Assembly: GCA_018266075.1 (NCBI GenBank)
Contig: JAFEBB010000026.1
Span: 1-64,000 of the forward strand
Source: Deltaproteobacteria bacterium
GTDB lineage: Bacteria > Myxococcota > Myxococcia > Myxococcales > SZAS-1
Direction: 5' to 3'
DNA: 64,000 nucleotides
Shown: positions 47,804-56,582 of the stretch, piece by piece
Position numbering within the stretch: the first letter of the stretch is position 1
Layout: every line of letters begins with the position of its first letter
Made by a program: the position numbers and the translations under genes
Notes under the pieces: generated by a model
Database searches by the model: none
Told to the model about the DNA's origin: nothing
The model's input: only the letters and a program-made list of their open reading frames with translations

Positions 47804-50011
47804 ATGAAAGTGCTCTTCATGCTCCTCGGCGGGATCGCCGGGCTGGCGGCGGTCGCCGCGCTGCTCACGGTGATCATCTTCTCCGCGTACATGTTCTGGC
47901 AGGTGGCCTGGAACACGGTCAGCCGCCCCGCGCAGCTGCCGATCGTCATTCGCATCGCCTTCCGCAACCTCTTCGCCAGCAAGCTCAAGACCATCATCAT
48001 CGGCAGCATCATCGGCGGCGGCGCGGTGCTCATCGTGGTGGGCACCTCGTTCATCGGCTCGATGTCGGACGGCATGAGCCGCTCGGTCATCGGCGCGGCG
48101 GCCGGTGACGCGCAGCTCTACCAGCCCAAGTACGGCGACGGCGGCGGCGACGAGCTCGCCATCTGGGGCGGCGGCATGTCCGAGCCCGAGCTCGGCGTGA
48201 TCCCCGACTTCGACAAGCTGCAGAGCGCGATCTCCAAGGTGGACAACGTGAAGGCCGTGGTGCCCATGGGCATCGCCGGCGCGATGGTCACCTCGGGCAA
48301 CACCATCGATCTGGCGCTCGGCGACCTGCGCGAGGCCGAGAACAAGAAGAAGGCCGGCGACGCCAGCGTGCAGGGCCGCATCGACGCGCAGAAGGCGCAC
48401 ATCCGCCACATCATCGACGTGCTCAAGGGCGACCAGAAGAACCGCGCCGAGGTCTCCAGCGAGACGCGCGGCACCACGCAGGAAGAGGTCGACGCGGTGA
48501 ACACCGCCTCCGACGACAAGTTCTGGAACGACTTCGAGTCGGATCCGTTCGGCAAGCTCGAGTACCTGGAGAACAAGATCGCGCCCCAGGCCGCCGACGC
48601 CGATCTGCTCTACCTCCGCTACATCGGCACCGACCTGGAGCAGTTCACCAAGTCGTTCGACCGCATGGAGATCGTGGATGGCACCGCGGTGCCCAAGGGC
48701 CAGCGCGGCTTCCTGATGGCGAAGAACTTCTACGAAAACATGGTGAAGCTGAAGAGCGCGCACCGGCTCGACACCATCAAGGACGCCATCGAGATCAAGA
48801 AGCAGAAGATCTCCGAGCAGGAAGACCTGCAGCGCCTGGTGAAGGAGAACACCACCCAGACGCGCGAGATCGCGCTCCAGCTCGACGACTTGAAGGCCAA
48901 GGAGATGATCGCCCGGCTGCGAAAGGCCACGGGCTCGCAGGAGACGCAGCTGGAGAAGCTGCTCTCGATCTTCTTCGACACCAACGACGCGAACTTCATG
49001 CAGCGCTACGACGCCTTCTACAAGGACCTCGCGCCGCTGCTGGAGCTGTACCGCATCCGCGTGGGCGACACGCTCACCATCAAGGCGTACACCAAGAGCG
49101 GCTACCCGAAGAGCGTGAACCTCAAGGTCTACGGAACGTTCCAGTTCAACGGCCTGGAGAAGAGCGCGCTGGCCGGCTCACTCAGCCTGATGGACCTCTC
49201 CAGCTTCCGCGATCTCTACGGCTTCATGACCGCCGCCAACATCGCCGAGTCGAAGGCGATCCAGGCGCAGTCGGGCATGAAGGTCGTCGACCGCGCCCAC
49301 GCCGAGGAAGATCTCTTCGGCGGCGGTGACGCGGCGGCCGAGGCTCCGGACGCGGGTGCTCCCAAGGTCGTCGAGGCCGTGGCCAAGGCGGATCCCACCG
49401 CCGCGGCCGACGCGCCCTCGGGCCGCGCGATCCTCAACGCCGCCATCTTCTTCAAAGATCCTTCGAAGACCCGGACGACCTTGCCGCTGCTGGAGAAGGC
49501 CGCGAGCGACGCCGGCATCCGCGTGAAGGCCGTGTCCTGGCAGGACGCCTCGGGCTTCATCGGCAAGCTGGTGCTCTTGTTCTGGGCGGTGTTCGCCTTC
49601 GCGGCGCTCTTCATCGGCTTCGTGGCCGCGCTGGTGGTCTGCACCGCGCTGCTCACCGCGACGCTCGAGCGCGTGCGCGAGTTCGGCACCCTGCGGGCCA
49701 TCGGCGCGCAGAAGCCGCTCATCCTCAGCACCGTGGTGGTGGAGGCGATGGTGATGGGCATCGTCTTCGGCGGACTGGGCGCCATCCTCGGGGCGATCAT
49801 CGTCACCGCGGTGCACAGCCACGGCATCGCCGCCTCGGCCGACATCATGTACTTCCTCTTCTCGGGCCCGCGCTTCACGCCGGTGCTCAGCGTGCCGAGC
49901 ATGGTCTTCGCCGTGTTCGCCATGTTCATCATCAGCGGGTTCGCCAGCCTCATCCCGGCGTTCCTGGCCATGCGCGTCTCGCCGGTTCGCGCCATGCAGG
50001 CGGAGGACTGA
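47804..50011 (+). CDS. FtsX-fold ABC permease, large
   Basis: A 735-residue membrane protein with hydrophobic segments near residues 5-35 and 60-85 and a C-terminal bundle of three helices (about 585-730) of the FtsX/MacB permease family. The large periplasmic loop between (about 90-580) is charged and contains a predicted coiled-coil-like stretch (320-400). The C-terminal FtsX motif TLERVREFGTLRAIGAQKPLIL is clear. It is longer than LolC/E (about 400) because of the loop. It pairs with the smaller permease gene immediately downstream, giving a heterodimer. Substrate unknown; envelope lipid or lipoprotein handling is inferred from the LolA-like neighbour. Confidence 0.9.
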   Translation: MKVLFMLLGGIAGLAAVAALLTVIIFSAYMFWQVAWNTVSRPAQLPIVIRIAFRNLFASKLKTIIIGSIIGGGAVLIVVGTSFIGSMSDGMSRSVIGAAAGDAQLYQPKYGDGGGDELAIWGGGMSEPELGVIPDFDKLQSAISKVDNVKAVVPMGIAGAMVTSGNTIDLALGDLREAENKKKAGDASVQGRIDAQKAHIRHIIDVLKGDQKNRAEVSSETRGTTQEEVDAVNTASDDKFWNDFESDPFGKLEYLENKIAPQAADADLLYLRYIGTDLEQFTKSFDRMEIVDGTAVPKGQRGFLMAKNFYENMVKLKSAHRLDTIKDAIEIKKQKISEQEDLQRLVKENTTQTREIALQLDDLKAKEMIARLRKATGSQETQLEKLLSIFFDTNDANFMQRYDAFYKDLAPLLELYRIRVGDTLTIKAYTKSGYPKSVNLKVYGTFQFNGLEKSALAGSLSLMDLSSFRDLYGFMTAANIAESKAIQAQSGMKVVDRAHAEEDLFGGGDAAAEAPDAGAPKVVEAVAKADPTAAADAPSGRAILNAAIFFKDPSKTRTTLPLLEKAASDAGIRVKAVSWQDASGFIGKLVLLFWAVFAFAALFIGFVAALVVCTALLTATLERVREFGTLRAIGAQKPLILSTVVVEAMVMGIVFGGLGAILGAIIVTAVHSHGIAASADIMYFLFSGPRFTPVLSVPSMVFAVFAMFIISGFASLIPAFLAMRVSPVRAMQAED

Positions 50012-50013
50012 CC

Positions 50014-51327
50014 GTGAACGACTTCCTCACCGACGTACAGATTGGCGGCCGCAACCTTCGCCAGCACTGGCTCCGCTCGGCGCTGCTCGGCGTGGGCCTG
50101 ATGTTCGTGACCCTGCTGGTGACGACGCTGTGGGGCACGCTCACCAGCATGCGCGAGTCGATGCTCAAGAGCGCCACCACCTTGATGAGCGGCCACGTGA
50201 ACGTGGGCGGCTTCTTCAAGGTCACCGCGGGCCAGAGCGGCCCGCTGGTCACGCACTACCAGGACGTGGTGAAGGCGGTTCAGACCGCCATCCCCGAGGA
50301 CCTGGACTACACCGCCGTGCGCGGTCGCGGCTGGGCCAAGCTCATCTCCGACACCGCGTCGATGCAGACCGGCGTGGGCGGCATCGACATCGACAAGGAG
50401 CCGGGCTTCAAGAAGGTGATCCAGGTCGAGAGCGGCAAGCTCGAGGATCTGGCGCAGCCCAACTCCATCCTCATCTTCCACGACCAGGCCGAGAAGCTGG
50501 GCGTGAAGGTGGGCGACGCGCTGACGTTCTCTGCGCCCACCAACCGCGGCGTGAACAACACCGTGGACGTGCACGTGGTGGCCATCGCCGAGAACGTGGG
50601 CCTGCTCTCGGGCTTCAACACCTACGTGCCCTCGGGGACCCTGCGGAAGCTCTACGACCTGCGCGACGACGCTGCGGGCGTCATCTACGTCTATTTGAAA
50701 GACGTGAAGCGCGCGCCGGAGGTGGCCGCGCGCCTGCGCAACGCCCTCGAGAAGGACGGCTACCGGGTGATGGATCCGGATCCCCGCGCGTTCTGGCAGA
50801 AGTTCGAGGTGGTGAACCGCGAGGACTGGACCGGTCAGAAGCTCGACGTCACCACCTGGGACGAAGAGGTGAGCTTCCTCAACTGGATCCTCACCGGCTT
50901 CGGCTTCATCTCCGGCCTGCTCAGCTTCGTGCTGCTGGTGATCGTGCTCGTCGGCGTGGGCAACATCATGTGGATCGCGGTGCGCGAGCGCACCCGCGAG
51001 GTGGGCACGCTGCGCGCCATCGGCATGCAGCGCGGCCGCGTGCTGCGGATGTTCCTCACCGAGGCGGTGGTGCTGGGCTTCGCCTCCGGCGCTGCCGGCG
51101 GGCTACTCGGGCTGCTGGTGGCCGCGGGCGTGAACCAGGCCCAGGTGACGCTGCCGCCCTTCGCCCGGCTCTTCCTGCTCAACGACCACCTGGAGCTGGC
51201 CATGCGCGTGGGCCCGGTGGTGGCGATCGTGGCCTTCATCACCGCGCTGACCACGGTGGCCTCGGCCTATCCCGCCTACCGCGCCGCCAAGCTCACGCCA
51301 GTCACGGCCATGGGCCACGCGGGCTAA
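50014..51327 (+). CDS. FtsX-fold ABC permease, small (LolE/MacB-like)
   Basis: A 437-residue permease with one N-terminal helix (about 18-45), a periplasmic domain and three C-terminal helices (about 290-430). The family motif is present: RERTREVGTLRAIGMQRGRVLRMF. The GTG start at 50014 follows the preceding stop by 2 bp. It is shorter than its partner and closer in size to LolC/LolE. The two different permeases and one ATPase resemble the LolCDE arrangement, but the lipoprotein-sorting identity is not proven. Confidence 0.9.
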   Translation: MNDFLTDVQIGGRNLRQHWLRSALLGVGLMFVTLLVTTLWGTLTSMRESMLKSATTLMSGHVNVGGFFKVTAGQSGPLVTHYQDVVKAVQTAIPEDLDYTAVRGRGWAKLISDTASMQTGVGGIDIDKEPGFKKVIQVESGKLEDLAQPNSILIFHDQAEKLGVKVGDALTFSAPTNRGVNNTVDVHVVAIAENVGLLSGFNTYVPSGTLRKLYDLRDDAAGVIYVYLKDVKRAPEVAARLRNALEKDGYRVMDPDPRAFWQKFEVVNREDWTGQKLDVTTWDEEVSFLNWILTGFGFISGLLSFVLLVIVLVGVGNIMWIAVRERTREVGTLRAIGMQRGRVLRMFLTEAVVLGFASGAAGGLLGLLVAAGVNQAQVTLPPFARLFLLNDHLELAMRVGPVVAIVAFITALTTVASAYPAYRAAKLTPVTAMGHAG

Positions 51328-51360
51328 CCATACATCCTTGTTAATGAACTGGAGGGTTTC

Positions 51361-52131
51361 ATGCGGAACCTGATCTTCGCCCTGGTGCTCTGCACCGCCG
51401 CGCCTGCGCTGGCCGCGCCGCTCGACGATGCGGCCATGCTCAATCTCTTGAAGGACATCGACCACCGGCAGGCCGAGAACGGCGACTACCGGAGCACGGT
51501 CTTCATCATCCAGAAGGAGACCGACAAGCCCGACGTGGCCCAGCAAGCGGTGGTCTACCGCCGCGAAGAGGGCCAGAAGCTGATGATCACCTTCGAGCAG
51601 CCCAAGGAGATGACCGGCCAGGGCTACCTGCGCATCGAGCACAACCTCTGGTTCTACGACCCGAGCGTGGGCAAGTGGGAGCGCCGCACCGAGCGCGAGA
51701 AGATCGGCGGCACCAACTCCCGGCGCGAGGACTTCGACGAGAGCAAGCTCGCCGAGGAGTACACCCCCTCGTTCGTGGGCGAGGAGCAGGTGGGCAAGTA
51801 CAAGGCCTGGCACGTGAAGCTGTCGGCCAAGCCCAATATCGACGTGGCCTTCCCGGTGGTGGAGCTCTGGGTGGACGAGGCCACCGGCAACATCCTCAAG
51901 CGCTACGAGTACGCGCTCTCCGGCCGCCTCATGCGCCGCCTGCTCTACCCCTCCTGGGACAAGCTCTACTCCGACAGCAAGAAGGGCGACGTCTGGTTCC
52001 CCAAGCAGATCTTCATCTTCGACGAGGTGGAGAAGGCCAACCAGACCCAGATCACCATCAAGGACGTGGACCTCCACCCGCTGGAGGCCAACCTCTTCAC
52101 CAAGGCGTACCTGGAGTCGAAGAGCCGCTAG
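51361..52131 (+). CDS. LolA-like outer membrane lipoprotein-sorting family protein
   Basis: A 256-residue periplasmic protein with signal peptide MRNLIFALVLCTAAPALA. The fold is the convex barrel-like LolA/LolB type (strand pattern YRSTVFIIQKET, KLMITFEQPKEMTGQGYLRIEHNLWFYDP, VGKYKAWHVKLSAKPN), and the proteins are annotated in many genomes as outer membrane lipoprotein-sorting proteins. It should carry a lipid-like cargo through the periplasm. GGAGG lies seven bases before the ATG. It follows the permease genes after 33 bp and precedes the barrel-like gene, forming a complete inner-membrane to outer-membrane line-up. Confidence 0.88.
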   Translation: MRNLIFALVLCTAAPALAAPLDDAAMLNLLKDIDHRQAENGDYRSTVFIIQKETDKPDVAQQAVVYRREEGQKLMITFEQPKEMTGQGYLRIEHNLWFYDPSVGKWERRTEREKIGGTNSRREDFDESKLAEEYTPSFVGEEQVGKYKAWHVKLSAKPNIDVAFPVVELWVDEATGNILKRYEYALSGRLMRRLLYPSWDKLYSDSKKGDVWFPKQIFIFDEVEKANQTQITIKDVDLHPLEANLFTKAYLESKSR

Positions 52132-52148
52132 CCGGCCGCTCCAATCTG

Positions 52149-52166
52149 GATATGTCTCGACATATC
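52149..52166. promoter_or_regulatory. GATATGTC paired motif, site 2 (palindrome)
   Basis: GATATGTCTCGACATATC consists of two perfectly inverted 8-base arms around TC. It lies in the 66-bp gap between the LolA-like and barrel-like genes. A hairpin would have a two-base loop, so a dimeric protein-binding site is likelier than an RNA stem. Confidence 0.45.
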
Positions 52167-52197
52167 TAGATACTTCAGCGGGGTCTGGGAGGGTGTG

Positions 52198-53796
52198 ATG
52201 CGCTGGACACTGCTCGTCCTGGCGGGGCTGGCCCTGCCGGCTGTGGCGCAGGCTCAGGTCGACGAGAACGCGCTCTTTGGCGGCGCCCCGGCGCCGGTTG
52301 CGGTCGACGCCGGCGGAGCGCCGCCGGTCACCACCACCGGCAACACCGACGCCGGCCTGCCGGTGATGAGCCCCGACGAGAAGCAGCTCTTCGACCAGCC
52401 CAACGGCCAGGTCGGCAATGCAGCGCCACCCGACGCCGGTCCGCCCGCGCCACCGCAGAACCCGGAGCAGGCCGGCGAGAGCGCGGCCTTTGGTGGGCCG
52501 GGCCAGGTGCTGCCCACCGCGCGCGAGGTGGCGCCCTCCAACCCGCTCACCATTGGCGGCACGCTCTTTCTGCGCGCGCAGCTCACCGGCTATCAGGACC
52601 AGCCGCCCAAGAGCTGGGGCTGGGACGAGCCCAACTTGATGGACGTGTACCTCGATGCACGGCCCAACTCGCGCGTGCGCGCGCTGGCGGTGGGCCGGCT
52701 CACCTACGACCCCGCAGTGGATCCGAACGCCATCTCCTTCGGCGGCACCAAGCAGAACCAGGTGAACACCTACCTGGATCAGCTCTGGATCAACTTCGAC
52801 ATCCTCCGCGAGGTCTTCGTCACCGCGGGCAAGCAGCACGTGAAGTGGGGCACCGGCCACATCTGGAACCCCACCGACTTCCTGCAGCCCGTGAAGCTCA
52901 ACCCCCTCGACATCATCGACCAGCGCACCGGCGTGACGCTCGTGAAGGCGCACGTGCCCTGGGAGTCGCGGGGGTGGAACTTCTACGGCTTCGGCGTCTT
53001 CGAGGGGCCGCAGGTGGTGAACACGCTGAGCCAGGTGGGCGGCGCGCTGCGGGCGCAAGTGGTGCTCGGCGATGCCGAGCTCAGCTTCTCGGGCCTCTTT
53101 CAGCACGGCCGCAAGCCGCGGCTCGGCGCCGACATCTCCACCGGGCTGGGTCCTTTTGACGTGTACGCGGAGGCTGGCTTCCACGGCGCGGAGCAGTCGC
53201 AGCTCGTCGCCGGCCTCGGCGGCAACGACGGGCAGCTCTGTGTCTCCCCGTCGAGCCTGGGCTTGACCGGCACCGATCTCCCTCGGTGCGTGCTCTTGCC
53301 CTACAGCTACCAGACGCAGACCGGGATCCTGCCCCAGGTGAGCGCCGGCGGGACCTGGCAGGTGAACCTGAACGACCGCGACGCGCTCACCGTCGGCCTG
53401 GAAGGCTTCTACAACCAGGCCGGCACCAACGACGCGACGACGTACCCGGTGCTGGTGCTCACGGGCAACTTCGTGCCGTTCTACGTGGGCAAGTGGTACG
53501 GCGCGGTCTACGGGACGGCGTCGATGCCGCGCGGCACGGTGGTGCACAGCCTGAGCACCACCACGCTGGGCAACCTCTCCGACGAGAGCTTCGTCAGCCG
53601 GCTCGACTACAACGTCACCATCCTCACCCACCTCGGCCTCGACCTGTACGGCGACGTCCACTACGGCACCCAGGGCGGCGAGTTCCGCTTCGGCATCAAC
53701 ACCACCGCGGTCCCCACGGGCACCGGCCAGATCCAGCAGGTCCGGGTGCCCACGCCGACGTTCGACGCGGGCGTTTCCTTGCGCGTTTCGATGTAG
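52198..53796 (+). CDS. Outer-membrane beta-barrel-like protein, unknown family
   Basis: A 532-residue exported protein with signal peptide MRWTLLVLAGLALPAVAQAQ. Residues 30-115 are Pro/Ala/Gly-rich and disordered-looking. The remaining 400 residues show alternating hydrophobic strands (TIGGTLFLRAQLTGYQDQPP, LFLNAKL-like patterns) typical of an outer-membrane porin-like barrel. The ATG at 52198 (GGGAGG five bases upstream) is preferred over the GTG one codon earlier. It lacks TonB-dependent receptor or OmpA domains. In this operon it is the likely outer-membrane partner of the ABC/LolA-like line. Confidence 0.78.
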   Translation: MRWTLLVLAGLALPAVAQAQVDENALFGGAPAPVAVDAGGAPPVTTTGNTDAGLPVMSPDEKQLFDQPNGQVGNAAPPDAGPPAPPQNPEQAGESAAFGGPGQVLPTAREVAPSNPLTIGGTLFLRAQLTGYQDQPPKSWGWDEPNLMDVYLDARPNSRVRALAVGRLTYDPAVDPNAISFGGTKQNQVNTYLDQLWINFDILREVFVTAGKQHVKWGTGHIWNPTDFLQPVKLNPLDIIDQRTGVTLVKAHVPWESRGWNFYGFGVFEGPQVVNTLSQVGGALRAQVVLGDAELSFSGLFQHGRKPRLGADISTGLGPFDVYAEAGFHGAEQSQLVAGLGGNDGQLCVSPSSLGLTGTDLPRCVLLPYSYQTQTGILPQVSAGGTWQVNLNDRDALTVGLEGFYNQAGTNDATTYPVLVLTGNFVPFYVGKWYGAVYGTASMPRGTVVHSLSTTTLGNLSDESFVSRLDYNVTILTHLGLDLYGDVHYGTQGGEFRFGINTTAVPTGTGQIQQVRVPTPTFDAGVSLRVSM

Positions 53797-53813
53797 ATAT
53801 GTCGAGATATGTC
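53796..53813. promoter_or_regulatory. GATATGTC paired motif, site 3
   Basis: Direct repeat GATATGTC-GA-GATATGTC that begins on the last base of the barrel gene stop codon and includes the ATG of the CapA-like gene (53799-53801). Confidence 0.4.
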
Positions 53814-54710
53814 TTGTTCGGGTTGCTGCTCCTGGGTTGCGCGCACGCGACGCCGGCGCCGGTGGCCGCGCCCGAGACGCCCGCGCGGCTCTGGTTCGGC
53901 GGCGACGTGAACCTGGGCCCGGGCGGGAACCACGCGCTCGATGGCCTGGCCCCGTCGACGCGTGACCTGGGCGTGGGCGTGGTGAACCTCGAAGGGCCCG
54001 TCGCGTCGCAGCTGCCTTCGGGGCCGGGGCTCAAGCTCTGGAACGCGCCGAGTGCGCTGGCTGAGCTCGCCCCGCTGGGCGTGCGCGCGGTGGGGATTGC
54101 CAACAACCACGCGGCCGACAGCGGATCCGACGGCTCCGAGAAGACCGCCTCGTCCGTTCGCGCGGCAGGCTTCGCGCCGTTTGGTGGACCGGCTGGCCCC
54201 ACGGTGCTGACGCTCGGCGGGCATCGGGTCGTGCTCAGCGCGCACGACCTGGAGCATGGCGTGCCTGCCCACCTGGCCGACGAGCTTCGTGCCGCGCGCG
54301 CGCAGGGCGATACGCTCATCGCCACATTTCACGTCACGGGGCCCGAGAGCTACTTGCCGCGGCCGGAGCTGAAGCAGGCAGTGAACATCGCGCTCGCCGC
54401 GGGGGCGCGCGTGGTGATCTCGCACGGGAGCCACGCCATCGGTCCGCTCGAGCGGCGCGGCGATGCGGTGATCGTCTGGGGCCTGGGCAATGTGTGCTTC
54501 GCGTGCGATTGCACCCAGGAGAGCGACGCCATCCTGGTGGCGCTCGATCTCGCCGCCTCGCCCATCGGCGTGCAGGTGCTGCCCATCGACGCCGGGCTGC
54601 GCTCCGGGCCGGCGCGGCCGTCGAAGGACCCGTCGGGGATCTTCGATCTGCTCGAGGCCGTGGGCACGCCCAAGCTCACGCGCGCCGGCGCCCGCGCCAG
54701 CCTGCCCTGA
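53799..54710 (+). CDS. CapA/PGA_cap-like lipoprotein
   Basis: A 303-residue lipoprotein (lipobox LLLGC at 11-15) with the metallophosphatase-like CapA fold: FGGDVNLG, VVNLEGP, GIANNHAADSG and VVISHGSHAIG contain the expected Asp/Asn/His positions. CapA-family proteins are tied to poly-gamma-glutamate or capsule assembly and hydrolysis. A stand-alone envelope-anchored copy is common in Gram-negatives. It starts two bases after the barrel gene stop, so it belongs to the same operon. Its function in a transport line is unknown, possibly cargo trimming. The first 15 bp contain the paired GATATGTC motif. Confidence 0.85.
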   Translation: MSRYVLFGLLLLGCAHATPAPVAAPETPARLWFGGDVNLGPGGNHALDGLAPSTRDLGVGVVNLEGPVASQLPSGPGLKLWNAPSALAELAPLGVRAVGIANNHAADSGSDGSEKTASSVRAAGFAPFGGPAGPTVLTLGGHRVVLSAHDLEHGVPAHLADELRAARAQGDTLIATFHVTGPESYLPRPELKQAVNIALAAGARVVISHGSHAIGPLERRGDAVIVWGLGNVCFACDCTQESDAILVALDLAASPIGVQVLPIDAGLRSGPARPSKDPSGIFDLLEAVGTPKLTRAGARASLP

Positions 54711-54755
54711 TTGGCTTCGTCTTCGGGAACGCCCGGACCGGGCGAGGTGAGGTCA

Positions 54756-56369
54756 TCACCCGCCGAAGTGGATCACCTCGTGATCCACGTTGTCGGGGAG
54801 CGGGCCGCCCAGATCATCCTCGACGGACGCGATGATCTTCAGGTTCTTCTTGTCGAGCTCGGTGACCTTGTCGTTCCACGTGGGATCCGCGTGGTACCAG
54901 CGCTTGGTGGCGAAGTAGTCGTGCAGCAGCGGCACCGTGAACGCCTTCCCGCGCCGCGCCGACACCGTGTGCCGCAAGAGCTTCAGGTCGCGCCGCGAGA
55001 GATCGTGCAGCTGGTTCACGGTGAGGAGCTGATCCAGCAGCTCCACGTCGTCGAGCGGGTTGCGGTCGGCCTGCACGTTGGGCACGAACGAGGGAACCTT
55101 CTCGCCCAGCGCGCGGGAGAGCAGCACCAGCTCCACCACCTCGTCATCGGCGAGCGGCGTGGGCCCGTGGAAGGCCGCGTTCTCCTTGCCGTCGGCGATG
55201 TCGAGGAACCGCAGCGTGTGATCCGCGCCGGCGACGGCCATCCAATTGCCGCTGATGGCCGTCTTCACGACCGTGGCGTCGAGCGGGGTGCGCCACCTCG
55301 CGCCCTTGTCGCCGTAGCGCGCGATGGCCTGGGTGGTGGCCTCGACGGCGTCGCCGTCGTCGGTGGCGAAGAGCGCGAGCACCTCGCCCTCCTCGCCGGA
55401 GAAGCTCGTGAGCTTGGCATCGGCGGTCGGCGCGCCGCGCTGGATCATGTGGCGGGGACGGGTGTTGAGCAGCGTCTTGCCATCGGACGAGATGGCCAGG
55501 AAGTCGTCGAGGCCCGCGCGGCCCTCGAAGGATTTCCGCTTGCCTTCGAGGGGGACCGACACCGCGCCGTAGGCATCGGGCGTGACCAACCCCGTTCCGT
55601 CCGCGAAGAGCGCCTCCGCCTGCGGCGCCGAGGGCGACGTGACCGACAGCTCCACGCTCGAGCGCTTCTTGAAGTCCACCCGCCGCAGCTCGCCGTCGGC
55701 GTAGACCAGGGCCCGGTCGCCGGTTGCGGGCATCACCGCGCGAAAGACCACGCTGTTGCGAAGGAACGGCTTCTCCACGGTCGCCGCGCTCCCAGGCTTC
55801 CAGGTGCCTCGCGCCACGCCCGAGTTGGCGCCGGTGGTCACCAGGCGGATGGTCCCGTCTGGCGCGTCGATGGCCCAGAGCACGCCGTAGCGCGCGGGGA
55901 GCCTGGTGGTGGCCAGGACCTTGCCGTCCGGCACGGACCAGAGCGTGAGCACGTCACCGGCCTGCGAGAGCAAACCCTGCTCGGTGAACTGCAGGAAGCT
56001 GAAGTCCGCGGCCGAGAGCCGGTGCGCGGAAAGGAGCGCCGCCTTCCGGGCCAGGAGCTGCTCGCGCGGCGTGGACTGCTCGGCCTTCTCGAGGAGCAGG
56101 CCGTTCGCCTTGTCGACCTCGGAGAGCTTCTGTAGCTCGGGCGCGGCGAGCTCGTGGTACCAGGGCTGGGCCGCGAAGTAGGTGTGCAGCCAGCGCTTGC
56201 GAAATGGATTCCCCACGCGCGCGTAGATGGTGTTCCGCATCAGGGCCAGCTCGCGCAGCGAGCGGCCTTCGAGGTCCTGGGCGGTGAGGGGGCGGTCGAA
56301 ATAGAGCGGTCGCTCGGGAGGGGCCGCGCCCATCAGCGCGACGGCCAGCACGCACCAGGAAAGCCGCAT
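54756..56369 (-). CDS. Secreted propeller protein flanked by two YARHG domains
   Basis: A 537-residue exported protein with signal MRLSWCVLAVALMG and GGAGGGG upstream of the ATG at 56369. A YARHG-type domain at about 30-95 (LMRNTIYARVGNPF, YFAAQPWY) is followed by a long all-beta region (about 115-400) with WD40-like repeats (FLQFTEQGLLSQAGDVLTLWSVPDG, TLRFLDIADGK), and a second YARHG-type domain near the C-terminus (LLRHTVSARRGKAF, YFATKRWYH). YARHG is a small extracellular module in peptidases and surface proteins. Two copies enclosing a propeller is an unusual layout. No enzymatic motif is visible, so binding or signalling is likely. It is divergent from bamA. Confidence 0.8.
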   Translation of the reverse strand: MRLSWCVLAVALMGAAPPERPLYFDRPLTAQDLEGRSLRELALMRNTIYARVGNPFRKRWLHTYFAAQPWYHELAAPELQKLSEVDKANGLLLEKAEQSTPREQLLARKAALLSAHRLSAADFSFLQFTEQGLLSQAGDVLTLWSVPDGKVLATTRLPARYGVLWAIDAPDGTIRLVTTGANSGVARGTWKPGSAATVEKPFLRNSVVFRAVMPATGDRALVYADGELRRVDFKKRSSVELSVTSPSAPQAEALFADGTGLVTPDAYGAVSVPLEGKRKSFEGRAGLDDFLAISSDGKTLLNTRPRHMIQRGAPTADAKLTSFSGEEGEVLALFATDDGDAVEATTQAIARYGDKGARWRTPLDATVVKTAISGNWMAVAGADHTLRFLDIADGKENAAFHGPTPLADDEVVELVLLSRALGEKVPSFVPNVQADRNPLDDVELLDQLLTVNQLHDLSRRDLKLLRHTVSARRGKAFTVPLLHDYFATKRWYHADPTWNDKVTELDKKNLKIIASVEDDLGGPLPDNVDHEVIHFGG

Positions 56370-56582
56370 GACCCCTCCGTGCAGCGGAACCTTCAATAGA
56401 ACGCACGGCCGGCCCGGGAGTTCCCTGATCCAGATTGTCGAAAAATCCATGGGCGTGGCGGCGAGCGGCGCACGGTTTCCAACGTTGCGTCGGGGCTGAC
56501 TTTTCGCGCGAGATTCGCCTTGTTTGCCCCACCCCCATCACCTAGTGTGCGCCGCCCTGCGGCACGACCCTCGCCCTCGCTG

